From assembly GCA_031763025.1 (NCBI GenBank), contig JASSKH010000006.1, positions 15,713,479 through 15,777,478 of the forward strand: a stretch of DNA of 64,000 nucleotides, in the 5' to 3' direction. The notes under the pieces are model-generated. The model was not told where the DNA came from and searched no databases. It saw only the letters and a list, made by a program, of their open reading frames with translations. This document shows, one piece after another, positions 48,189 through 59,000 of the stretch. The DNA is from Macrocystis pyrifera (lineage: Eukaryota; Sar; Phaeophyceae; Laminariales; Laminariaceae). The position numbers and the translations under genes were made by a program. Position 1 is the stretch's first letter; each line of letters starts with the position of its first letter.

Positions 48189-48280
48189 GGCCGCACTCTC
48201 ATGGTCTTACCTGATCGCCCATAAGGTTATGGTCGCAAATATAATAATAGGGCCGCACGCCCATGGTCTTACCTGGAGCC
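48189..48280 (+). repeat. Paired CATGGTCTTACCTG repeat, possible terminal repeat
   Basis: GGGCCGCACTCTCATGGTCT at about 48189 and GGGCCGCACGCCCATGGTCT at about 48250 are two direct copies 62 bp apart, each followed by TACCTG. The second copy, through CGCCCATGGTCTTACCTGGA then GCC, matches the reverse complement of 52872-52895 over 23 bp without mismatch. Confidence 0.7.
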
Positions 48281-48295
48281 GGCAATTAAATTAAA

Positions 48296-48357
48296 TTGGC
48301 GCGAAGCGCCAAAAACGAGGGAGCAAAGCGACCAAAGGTTTGTTTCGCCGATAGGCG
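48296..48357. other. Two GC-rich hairpins
   Basis: TTGGCGC-GAA-GCGCCAA at 48296-48312 and CGCC-GATA-GGCG at 48346-48357. Both are perfect short stem-loops within about 60 bp. They may belong to the end of a transposable element. No function is claimed. Confidence 0.5.
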
Positions 48358-49330
48358 ATTTTGTTTTTCGTATAACGGTGGGTACAGGCTTCGTCTGTCT
48401 GTAACTTAAAACGTTGTGTTTTTGTAATACTCATTGCGAGAGCTGTACCTTACCGATTTCCACACACTCGGCATCTACAGAAGCGGACGATCGTAGGCTA
48501 ACGCGTGGAACTTGTTTCGCTGGACAAGTTGTCTCGAGTTGGTCACTGTCGGAGTGCTGCTATGGTCTTGGTGATGTTTGGGGCGGAACTATTTCGTTTG
48601 TAGCTTGACTTCGTTTTCTGTGAACGCACACTGCCACGTAACAGACAAACTCGCTTTCTCTATCTATCTACTGGTGGCACTGGCCGACAAGACTAGTCCT
48701 ACAGCTTTTGGGTCTGTTTACACTTGTCCACAACATATATGCTGGGTACTTTTACCTTGATGTTCTCCATCTATTAGATACACTTCTTTCTTCTCGCCTT
48801 TCCTCTGGATGTTTTCAATAGATCAGACGATGTTTTTCTGCAGCGACCGGTTCAGTTTGCCTATGATAATTCCACGAGCACTTACTTACCGTGACGAAGC
48901 AGCTAGCCTGGCCGGGTGAAGTCAGTAATTATGAAGTACGTGCAGGTGGAAGAACGTGCCCATGGTAAGTCATCACCGGGTTTACAGGTGTGCGCATCGT
49001 ATCTTCTCTTGTGCCTAAATCGAGTAGGTTCTCAAACAAAACGTTTTTCCATTACGCTCGTGAGTCCTCGTTGGGGGCAACACGCGGAACCAGTCTTCGT
49101 CGCTCACTGCTCCTACAGCCCCCCGAACATAAAAACCCAACAAGGTCTTCGCGTATATCTCAAACACATTCCGCTCTCAGAAGCTGTGCACCGCATGCAA
49201 GTGTCGGATGTAGTTTGCAAGGACAGCATCTACATTTCTTGCGGAATAATCAAGACACGTCAACCATACGTTGATGAACAGTATGCCCAACACAAGAGTA
49301 CAACCATCCTCGTAACATCAACGGAGTAAA
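48358..49330 (+). other. Unclassified stretch with a 137-codon open frame
   Basis: The open frame 48916-49329 (+) begins MKSVIMKYVQVEERAHGKSS and ends with a threonine- and serine-rich tail. No domain, signal peptide or membrane segment is evident. It may be an exon or chance. The rest shows nothing. Confidence 0.25.
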
Positions 49331-50760
49331 AACGTCGCCTACAAGCGGTGGCAGAATCTATCCCTGAAGTATATCGAGACAAAAAAAAACAGTGCACATG
49401 ATGCACGCATCGTGCACCACTTGGTTTAATCTGAACAGTATTATTCGGGCCGCCCGCGCTCCACGTGCGCCATCATCGTGGGCTAGAATTGCAGCCCGCC
49501 TGACACATTTCGTCTCGGGCGTATAAACTCGCACTCCCCACTGAATTTCCAATTTTCGTTTGTCTCCTTCGGATGCTTAAAAGTACCGGGAAAGCTCGTC
49601 GGGTGCACAGCACTTGATACACCTTCCACCTTCGTGCTGCTGCCAAAAGTGATTATGATGGTCTTTATATGCTCCTACTGCCATCTCATACCCCCCGGCA
49701 AACCCCCGAAAATCTGGACGGCATTGACGACAGCACAGCTACCTCTGCACCCCCCTGATCTCGGGCAGTTTGATGTTCTACATACTATCTGCTCAAACTG
49801 AAGGTCATCAGCGATTCAAGCAAAGCCTTTGCCACGAGTGGTACTTGCGGGGCCTCCACTATCGACGAAAGCGCGGCAGTTGGTCTTGATGGGTGCACCT
49901 TCTGCGCAAACAGCTCTTGGCGGTTCCCTGGTGTTAATGTGACCGTGATACCTGCGTTACCACCCGTGAGACGTCAAACGTGGGAAGGACGTGTCGTTTA
50001 GCCCAAATGCCGCAAGAAAATTACGGGAATTGTACAGGCCCTCATTCGAGCATCCGAAACTTTAAAACACGAAAACGGGATGAGTTTCACTTGCTGTTTG
50101 AACAGTACGCCTCGAGGTGGCCGGCCCTGTTGCTCAAACTCGGGACAACGACGTTCTTTACCGCTTCCATATCCGCGACGACATCGTTCTCCTTCAGTTT
50201 CGCACCAGTGCAGCTATCCTCCGGCACTACCGCGAAGGTTTATGGCAAAGGGTCGCCAAGTCTTCTGCACAGAATTTTGAAAAACAGTTATTCGCCAATC
50301 CTAAAACATGCCAACTACTGCCGGCGCCGTGGCAAAGTAGGGTGCTGAATCGCATGGAAACCTCTAGGCGCATGCATACTCCGGCCGACGGCGGTGGCAG
50401 GGGAAACAAGAGTCACGGTACTTATAACACGGCACTCAGTACAACAAAAACTACACCCATATCGCCGGTACTGCTGATTCATATACGGCACGACCTGCCG
50501 TACCCTACCTACTGCTTTGGCACTGCACGAAAAGGCACAACGGTAGGCTTATAGCTGACAGAGATGGTGTGGAGCGTCAGTCAACACGAACAAGTAGGTA
50601 GAGGTTGGGGTAAAATCAAACGGCTAATTTACCCTCAAAGCTTGGTACAAGTGCGCAAAAACGGCGACGAAAAGAAGTACCGGTGACTACTACTTAGTCC
50701 CAGTGCTGCTTACCTGAATCGAGATTTTCTCCCTACCCTCTCAATGGAAAACGCCGGCGT
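49331..50760 (+). other. Unclassified stretch, possible host exons
   Basis: Two overlapping plus-strand frames read protein-like for part of their length. One covers about 50000-50120 (RKRDEFHLLFEQYASRWPALL). The other covers 50117-50360 (NDVLYRFHIRDDIVLLQF, AAILRHYREGLWQRVAKSS). The composition is more natural than in most frames of this window, but no family is recognised and no splice sites were proven. Confidence 0.28.
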
Positions 50761-50765
50761 TCGCG

Positions 50766-51170
50766 TTAACACCAATACACCCTTGCTCTCTGTCGCCGTT
50801 CGGGATTCACACATCGTGCACGCCTGCCCCCCCCCCCCCCTCGCCCCACCTCCACACCTGCGACGACTAGTGTGGGTTCAGCGCTGAGAGCTACGGCACC
50901 GTGGAGTGTTTCACCCAGGAAGTGAATCCGGCGGCGTGGCGAGTTCCCTCTGCCCCACCTCCGTTGCTCGTAGCTCACTCGCCGCGCCGGGCAGGTGTAG
51001 TGTCCTTTCCTGTCCGGCAAGACGAGCACCTTTTCGCAGTTGGCGTTTTCACAACGGCGTGCGGTTCCGGACTTGGGTCTTGCCATGGGGTTGAGCGTAC
51101 AACCCTCGGGGTTGAGCGTACAACCCTCACTACCCTCACCCGGCGGGCCTGTCCTTGCGCCGACTCTCAT
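50766..51170 (-). CDS. Hypothetical ORF with cysteine pairs
   Basis: 134-codon minus-strand frame. A MARPKSGTARRCENANCEKV segment followed by HYTC gives spaced cysteines that could bind zinc. The tail is glycine- and arginine-rich and low in complexity. Near its start EGCTLNP is repeated because of a 20-bp tandem duplication (GGTTGAGCGTACAACCCTC) at about 51088-51128. No homologue is recognised; confidence that it is real is low. Confidence 0.22.
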   Translation of the reverse strand: MRVGARTGPPGEGSEGCTLNPEGCTLNPMARPKSGTARRCENANCEKVLVLPDRKGHYTCPARRVSYEQRRWGRGNSPRRRIHFLGETLHGAVALSAEPTLVVAGVEVGRGGGGGRRARCVNPERRQRARVYWC

Positions 51171-53720
51171 GCACGACTATTGCTTACTACTGGTTAGTTT
51201 GTAGTCTTCCGTCAGCGGATTGACTCCCTCAGCAAGCAACGCCTGTGCTGTTCCTCCTGCTCTCTTTCCGCCGTCGCCGTCGCTGCAAGGGCATCGCTTT
51301 CGGCTGCGTGCAAGACAATCGCACGACAAGTACAACGTGTTTGTTGCAAGTGTGCGACACCACTTTAGCATATATTATTTTCTTTTTTCGGGTCAGGCTC
51401 TATTTCTTTTCATGTGAGACGAGGTGTGTCCTACTCAACTTCCAGTGTAAATAATGCCACATCCTTATCTTTGTCAAAAACTCGAGCCTGAAGCTACAAA
51501 CTTCTGTCGCGTAATGTAGTTGGTTTCTCTGGTGTCAGCATAACGCCTGGTGTTGCACTCTTTCTAGAGTGAAAGAGAGGTGCGAATGCCAAGAGAAAAA
51601 CGAACAAAAGTTGTTACATCGTCAGTGCCAGCAGTACTGCTAGTACCACCACCCCTCCGCATTGCTCTCAACATGATTTCAAACGGCACTCATCGTTCGA
51701 TTAATCATACCCAAATACACAGCACGAAAATGGTACCGATAACTGGTCCTGTCAGTGCTGCTGCCGTAGGTACATATATAACCAGTGTGGTGCCCAATAA
51801 CTACGATATGTGTCGGATGGGCTGCTGCGCAAGTCTAAACCGGTGCACAGCCGGGAGCGTGTAGCGATGAGGCCAAGAGGTGCCTCGCAGGCAGTTCTTC
51901 TCACGCCTATTAATGCTATTGCTGTATTATGACAGGGCTGTAACTCTACATCCCACTCTGGACGGAAATATAAGGAATTGTTCGTATCCATATTAATGTG
52001 TACACGCTACCTATATTATCCGCTCAGAACGGTACCGGGTGACAAATTCGAGCTGTACATCAGTACCAGGCATGGCTACAACAACATGCAGCTGCTGCTG
52101 CTGCTGCTGCTGTGCGGGAAGGTGCGAGTACAGAGAAATAGGCGAAGCTTGTAGGGTGCAGGCAATAGGGGTCAATCCTGCCCAAGTAGTAGCGCACCAA
52201 GAGGTAGAGTCCGTACAGCAGTACCAGGTGCCTACTGCTACCTGGTACCTGGTAGGTCGGAGGAAAAGTCTAAAGCAGCAGTGCTCGACGTACATACTCT
52301 GCATTCATCGCCATTCTTGTACAACAAGACGACACTACAGTAACAGGCACCTGGTGTATAGACGTCTCCTCCGTTGTATCGGTCCTGGAGGCAAGCTGAT
52401 GGCGCTCCATTGGAGCAGTCTCCCGCCCGGCGACCAAGTTTCGCCTGCCTGCCGTACGTAGCAGGCTCTCATACTGCGACCGCCAAGGGCCATCTCTATC
52501 GTCATCTCAGCTGATTACCCATCCTGGGAAGATCAAACAAGTCGATCACCAGTAGCTTACCCAGCCCTGCTGTACCTTTGTGCTGCTGCAAGCCGGCAAT
52601 GCGGTTCCTACATCCGCTACATCACTACAGCTGAGACGGCCGTCCTCTCGAGTTGACCACTTTTGGATCAAATGCGGTGCAAACAGAGCGTGGACGACGG
52701 ACGGGATGATGGGTTCCACCGCCACATACTCCCCGTAATGCTCTCCATTATTGGTCGCATCCCCCCGGTACTATGGGGTGTACTATGGGAACACCCTCCA
52801 CAGGCGTTTTTTTGTATTTCTGTTATTGGTCAAGAAAAAAAAAATTGAACGCTGATTGGTCTGTACTATGGGGCTCCAGGTAAGACCATGGGCGAGCCGC
52901 CAATAATCGCTTGATATTCATTTTATTCAGTGTTTGAACGGTCCTTATGTTTAGGCTCAGAGTACGTAGTATTTTTTTTGCCAAGTATCAAAGCACCCTG
53001 ATTGGGTGCTCCCATAAGGCTACAATAAGGTTTGGCCAATCAGCAGCACTATACGCGCGGCGAGATCAACATGCGCGGCGCGATTTGGCTGGCATGCTGC
53101 GTGCTGCCGCCATCCTCTGCCTGTGAGCCTGAAGCAAGGCGCGGGTACGATACAAACTCAGATGTTTGTCCCTGGGCAAGCTGCTGGTGGTGGAGGTACT
53201 TCTTCGCATTGTGGGTGTTCAGCTGTGGTGCTGGTGGGGATGCAAAACCTGGGCGTGGCGGGATGAAAACCTACAGTCACCAGGGAGCGTTTCCAGATTC
53301 CGTGTGCAAGAAGGCCTGCACGGCAGAGGGGGAGGCTTCTGCGTAGCAGGGGCGCGTGAATGTTGTCGTGTTGTGTCACATGGTGCCTATGTGCTCCCTG
53401 GCGATACGAGTAATCTACCACCTACGAGTGTCGCCTGCTGGTACGGCAATTTTATACCTGGCACCTAAAAGAGTACTGCACCACAACAAACCTGTACCGT
53501 ACGTACCATTAATGCTGTTGTATACTCGTACCTACCTACTGTCCGGGTAGCGCAGGAGTCCCTCCAGCAGATCTCTAAGGCTGCCTGTGCCGTACGGGCT
53601 TCACAAGGGCACCTGCGCTCGTACCGTCTACCACAACACCTGAGTTTTTCACGCCCTGCACGTATATACTTGTACCAGTGTGCGCAGGAGAGGTGCTGCA
53701 CTGCTGTTATACCCAGGTAC
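51171..53720. other. Unclassified stretch with (CTG)n and an inverted terminal-like repeat
   Basis: No gene is recognised. It contains a (CTG)8 microsatellite at 52089-52112, a CAGTACCAGGTGCCTACTGC-type stretch at about 52215-52255, and the inverted copy of the CATGGTCTTACCTGG repeat at 52872-52895. Confidence 0.4.
52872..52895 (-). repeat. Inverted partner of the 48250 repeat
   Basis: GGCTCCAGGTAAGACCATGG then GCG is the exact reverse complement of the 23-bp core at 48258-48280. Outward of the two repeats AATAAT occurs on both sides (left at about 48241-48246, right at about 52900), which could be a target-site duplication. Such AT-rich strings can also match by chance. Confidence 0.6.
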
Positions 53721-53721
53721 T

Positions 53722-55810
53722 AAGCTCCCTCAATTCGAAAGACTCGCATACAATAAGCCGCTTGCCCCTACCGCGTAGCGGGGTGCACCTCCGGACATTC
53801 GTTTGTCACTAGCCGCTTACCTCTAGCCTCTAGGCCCGTTACGAGTGCGTGTCGTAACATCTCCAGGCCTAGCGGTACGAAACATGTACTTTGCTACAAA
53901 AAAAAAAAACAACCTGCTGTCGGGTGTTGGTTAAGAAGGCCCGCCATTGAGGACCTATTCATGGCCCCATCCTAAATGGCAGCACGTGTCAAAGACACAT
54001 TGCGGCTCGCGTCATCTTTGCGTCCTGCTGGCCCAACGTGCTTAACACTTCTGAGCGGCGGGCCCTTACGAAGGTTGTGATTCCGTCTACGGGGACCGAA
54101 ACCAGACTATGTCCTACCGCCGCAGCATCCAAACGACGACCGCTTTCAATCTCCCAGGGATCGAACAAGTGCGGACCGATCTGTCACAAAACAAAGTGGC
54201 TGAATGCCGAAAACAGTGATACCTATATCGTAGCATGCGTCCGACGGGGCTCCAAAGTAGAAACTCGAGAACTACCCAATATCGATGATATGTATATACC
54301 ATACATCCCTCGCATATATACATCCATCTTGCGTTTAGCTCCTGATGCCTGTATATACCCACAGGTCGATCAATATCGACGAGGGAATAAAACACTGAAA
54401 TCTTCTCGCAAAATAAATTTGTGCGTTCCCGGATCTTATTTACGGCTACGAAAGGCGCAATCAGGAAGACGTATAAAAACAAAGATGGGATATAAAACCA
54501 ACGTATATAAAATCATGATGACGATCACAAGATATATCACAAGGTTGCACATGTACGGAAGGTATGAAGCTCCCTCAACTCGAAATACTCCCATACAATA
54601 AGCCGCTTGCCCCTACCGCGTAGCGGGGTACACCTCCGGACATTCGTTTGTCACTAGCCGCTTACCTCTAGCCTCTAGGCCCGTTACGAGTGCGTGTCGT
54701 AAAGTCTCCAGGCCTAGCAGTACGAAAGATGAACTTTGCTACAAAAAAAACGACCTACCGTCGAGTGTTGGTCAAGAAGGCCCGCCATTGAGGACTTATT
54801 CATGTCCCCATCCTTTATGACAGTACGTGTCAAAGACACGTTGCGGTTCGCGTCAGCTTTGTGTCCTGCTGGCCCAACGTGCTTAACACTTCTGAGCGGC
54901 GGGCCCTTAAGAAGGTCGTGATTCCGTCTACAGGGACGGAAACTAGACTATGTCCTACCGCCGCAACATCCAAACGACGACCAATTCCAATCTCCCTGAG
55001 GTCGAAGAAATCTGGACCGATCAGTCACAAAACTAAATGACTTTGCCGAAAACAGTGATACCTGTATCGTAGCATGCGTCCGACAGGGCTCCGACGTAGC
55101 ATCTGTCGAAATACACAATATCGACGCCATATATATGCCATACATCCTTCGTATGGTAATATGCGTTCTGCGTTTAGCTCCCGATTTCTGAATATATACC
55201 TACAAGTGAATGCAAGTCGACAAGGGGAAAAAAGCTGAAATATTCTCGCGGTAAAAGTGTGTGCGTTCCCGGATCTAAGTTACGGTTATGAAGGCGGCAA
55301 TAAGGAAGAGGAATACAGCAAATGGGATTTATATCACGATATATGAACCAACATACCATAACAAGATACACTACCAGGTAGTACATATAGGGAAGATATG
55401 AAGCTCCCTCTGCTCGAGAGCCTCACATAGATTAGGTTGCATACCCCTACCGCGTAGCTTGGTACGCCTCCATACATTGGTTGTTTCACTAGCCGCTTAC
55501 CGCTGGCCTTTGGGCCCGTTTCGAGTGCGCGTCGTACCGATTCCAGGCCTAGCAGTACAAAACATGTATTCTGCTAGGAGCAGGAACTTAATCTTGCCCG
55601 GAACGTGTTTCCTTTCTGGTAGCACCTGTCAAAGACAAATTGCGGTTTGCGTCACTTTCGTGCCCTGGTGGCCCAACGCGCTCCACACTCCTAAGCGGCG
55701 GGCCCTTAAAAAGGTTGGTATTCCGTCTACCGGAACCGAAATCAGACTACATCCTACCGCCACAACATCCGAAATACGACCGCTTCCAATGTCCTTGACA
55801 TCTAACTGAT
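53722..55810 (+). repeat. ~840-bp tandem repeat, about 2.5 copies
   Basis: Copies begin at AAGCTCCCTC at 53722, 54566 and 55401 (spacing 844 and 835 bp). The third stops near 55810. Shared blocks include CCCCTACCGCGTAGC, CACTAGCCGCTTACC, GCGGCGGGCCCTTA and GATTCCGTCTAC. Copies 1 and 2 are most alike; copy 3 has lost an internal segment after its first ~180 bp. Open frames inside (for example 54038-54601) are not conserved in position between copies, so this is not a gene family. It abuts the 3' side of the transporter gene. Confidence 0.9.
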
Positions 55811-56059
55811 GCCGTCGGTTCGCCATCGTTCTATTGGCTGTTGGGCCTCTTCTGGTTCATATATAATCGGTTTTCCGTCGCAGCAGCTACAACAGTAGTA
55901 GATGTTGCGTCAATCTGGAGCGCCTGGAACGTCTTGTTTTGGCGTCTCTCTCACGCTCTATCAGTAGTTGCTAAGCCGCCCGCACATACGCTTCTAGACC
56001 TCGGGTAACCCCGTCAAATCTTCCAGCAGAACGACATGTGCACCAAGCACAGCTACTCC
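55811..56059. other. 3' flank of the transporter gene
   Basis: Unique-looking sequence between the ~840-bp repeat and the transporter stop codon. It would hold the 3' UTR of the minus-strand gene. No clear AATAAA-type signal on the minus strand was identified. Confidence 0.4.
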
Positions 56060-59000
56060 TCACTCCATGTTTCCGTTGTCGGTTATCGTGTTCCAGCCAA
56101 CCACGGCGGCGACTAGCCTAATAGACGCCAGGACGTAGAATACGAAGTGGTAATCAAAGGGGAATGCGTGGTTGCCGTCGATGGAAAAGGCGAACAGTGC
56201 CGAGCAGGCCATGGGAGAGATCGACCTTGCTACAGATTCGATCGTTAAGGAGAGCCCGTTAAGCTCAGCTCGCCGGGTTTGTCCCGCGGCATTGTTGACG
56301 GTCAAGGAAGACGCGAGCAAAAACTTGTGTAGAGACGAACACAAAAAATCAGCGCAAAGGGGAAACGAAAAGGGGAGACAAGCACAAAGAGGTTGGTTGG
56401 TGACGGAATACACAATTTATATAGCAGGTGCATGTTACGTTAAGCGTGCGCCCCTATCATTCCTGAAGCTGCTTGTTTGTGTATATAGTTATCTACCAGT
56501 ACAAAAGCCTGGCTGTGAGAAGACACATATAGCAGGGCAACCCCATAGATGATTCGCAGAGCCTACATATGTAGCCGACGAAGAGCACCGGCAACAATTG
56601 CCGATAGCGGGTAGATCCTCGGTTGAGGGCTCTCTTCAGCAAACGAAAAAATACACAAACAGAAACGAAAACGTGTTCTTAACACAAATATTCTTGCTGC
56701 AATGAGGGCATCAACTACCTTGGCGTTAATATTACTGACGGCTGGGGCTTTTCAATTCGGGCACTGCTCAAATTCGTTTCGTTGTTACGGTATGGTTCGT
56801 TGAAGACCTATAGGGCATGCAAATGCGCATCGAGCATCCTTCTTGGGAGTTCAGAGGGAAAAATCGACCACAAAAAATGACGAGTACACCAGGGTGCTTG
56901 TGACCATGGCATGATATTCGGTGTCCGAGTTTACGGTGCTGGAAGTCGTACGGCATGGGCACAGCATGAGGTTTGTCGTATGTTGGGCGCTCACGCTGGT
57001 CGTAGACGGTTGGGACCGCCAACGTTAGCACCGGATCGATCTCGGGGTTCCAAAGGGACTAAACGTACCTGGTTGTGTTTTTCTAAAACCGTTTTTGGGT
57101 CGATATACAGAGCCTCCTCATGTGAGGAGCGTCAGAAAATTGCACATGTGCGCACCCCTCTTACCGTATCGTGCGTCGCTATTTATCTCGTGGCAGGCGA
57201 CATCCGTATTAAGACGCGTTCGTTCAGTCATTACTGTCCCGCGTCGATCATTCTTGGCGGCGGCTCCCCATCTACAACTGACGCTCGGGCTTCGTCTCTA
57301 CCGGCCACGTCTGTTATCAGCCATTTTACTAACAGTTAAACATTGCACCCAGGGAACAGGGGCAAGCATATTGTCAGGTCCCGACAGGATACATCGCAGA
57401 TTAAGGTCTTAGTGAAGGAGACGAGTCACAACCCTTTTTAACATTGTCACTGCAGCCAACGTACTGGAATGCTAAATGACAACTATTGAATCTCCACCCA
57501 CTCGTGGTGAGCGCTAACCCTAGGCACCATCCACTCACCGTGTTGGAGCAGACGTAACACGTGAACAACAGCATTACAGATAGTATGAACCCCAGAAGGT
57601 CGTTGTTGTTCACTCGTGAGAGTAGGGGGAACACCAAATACACGGGGACCTCGAAGACCGAAGACGCCCTTTGGGACATCTTGACGCCTAACAAAGGCGT
57701 TATGGACGGCACGATCAAGGTCTCGAAGGCCAGCACCAGTAACCCGCAAAAAACGAACACCTATTGAAGCAGTGGCGGGGTGCGGGGGTGAGAAGTGAGA
57801 GGCGCAGGCGGAGCACGAGTGACAGCCTGAAGCAAACATCTACATCATCTTCATCGTCATTATTATCACTATCGCTGAGGACGAAACACGCGCGGCAGTC
57901 AAAACGCAACAACTTCGCAAACCATCATTTATGTCGGTAATCATCATCAGGCATAGTTATCATCATCAACACCATTCATCCTAATCGTTGTAACTGTTAC
58001 GCCCGGACTGATACTCCACTGCGTCTGTCCCGAGGCGCTGTACTCGAACTGCTCCCACGACGGTAGCGGTAACCCGACAGTACATACGACTGATGGGCAT
58101 TTCGCGGGCGACGTAACCGACACACTGCCCCCCCTGGCCCTCTCGCGCTCCTCCGGCTTGCTCCTACTGGCATATCAAGTGGAAATAGCGCGTGTTTTAG
58201 TGCATACCTGTAAACACGATGCACTCTTACCTGTTAAAATACAGGAAAATAAAAGTCCTCAAGGGTTGTGAAACCTAGCAAGGAGTCGCAGCAGCAGTGC
58301 TACTCGTAGAGATCAGGGTGGATGGAGGGCGTCAGAGTGTAAACCGCTCCCGGACAGCGGCTCCCTAACACGGCAAATTGTTTTATCATAGAACAAAGTA
58401 AACGTACAAAGAAACGCATCGGTCCTACCTTCCCGATTTGTGGGCTTGACCAGTCCAAACCTCCTTTAGCCGCGCTACTCAGCGCCCAGAGAGGGTATAA
58501 TTCGTCGAACCCGGAGTATACCAACTGGAAAACGCGAGCAAGGTAAGGGTGGGAGTTCCATTAAGCTTGGTGGGTATACATAGCTCTCTTGCTTGGAACA
58601 ACGCTGATAGGATTGCTTTTCGCACTGTTGTCGGATGTGTGCGCTGGTGAAAGGGAAAAGAGAACACATGCTTGGTGTTTACAATTTAGGAGTTTTTTCA
58701 GTCGGGCGGCGCAACGCGGGTCTCATGCGTTATATTATGTACGTAATGAGTCCCCGGATTCCCTCTGCTCAACACACCTCCGGGTCCTATCGTTTAGGTG
58801 GCTGTGTATATAGGTGTTGTTTCGTCTTCGCGTTGAACATTTCCAAAATGTTTGCTTCAACGAAACAATGAAGCATAGATACAAGTGTACACTTCTTTTG
58901 GCCATTGCGGCTGTCTTCCCTCTCTGCCATTTCCAACTTTTCGACCTACGAAATAATGCTTCTGATATTATAGACGGAAAATACTTTTGTTGCGGTCTAG

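Noticed and set aside
54038-54601. 187-codon frame in the ~840-bp repeat
   Set aside because: It is not kept in the other copies of the repeat, so there is no sign of selection for a protein.
56560-56660. Missing transporter exon with a hydrophobic stretch (minus strand)
   Set aside because: The candidate reading does not match the expected membrane segment, and part of it (GATCCTCGGTTGAGG) is a repeat also found near 23945.
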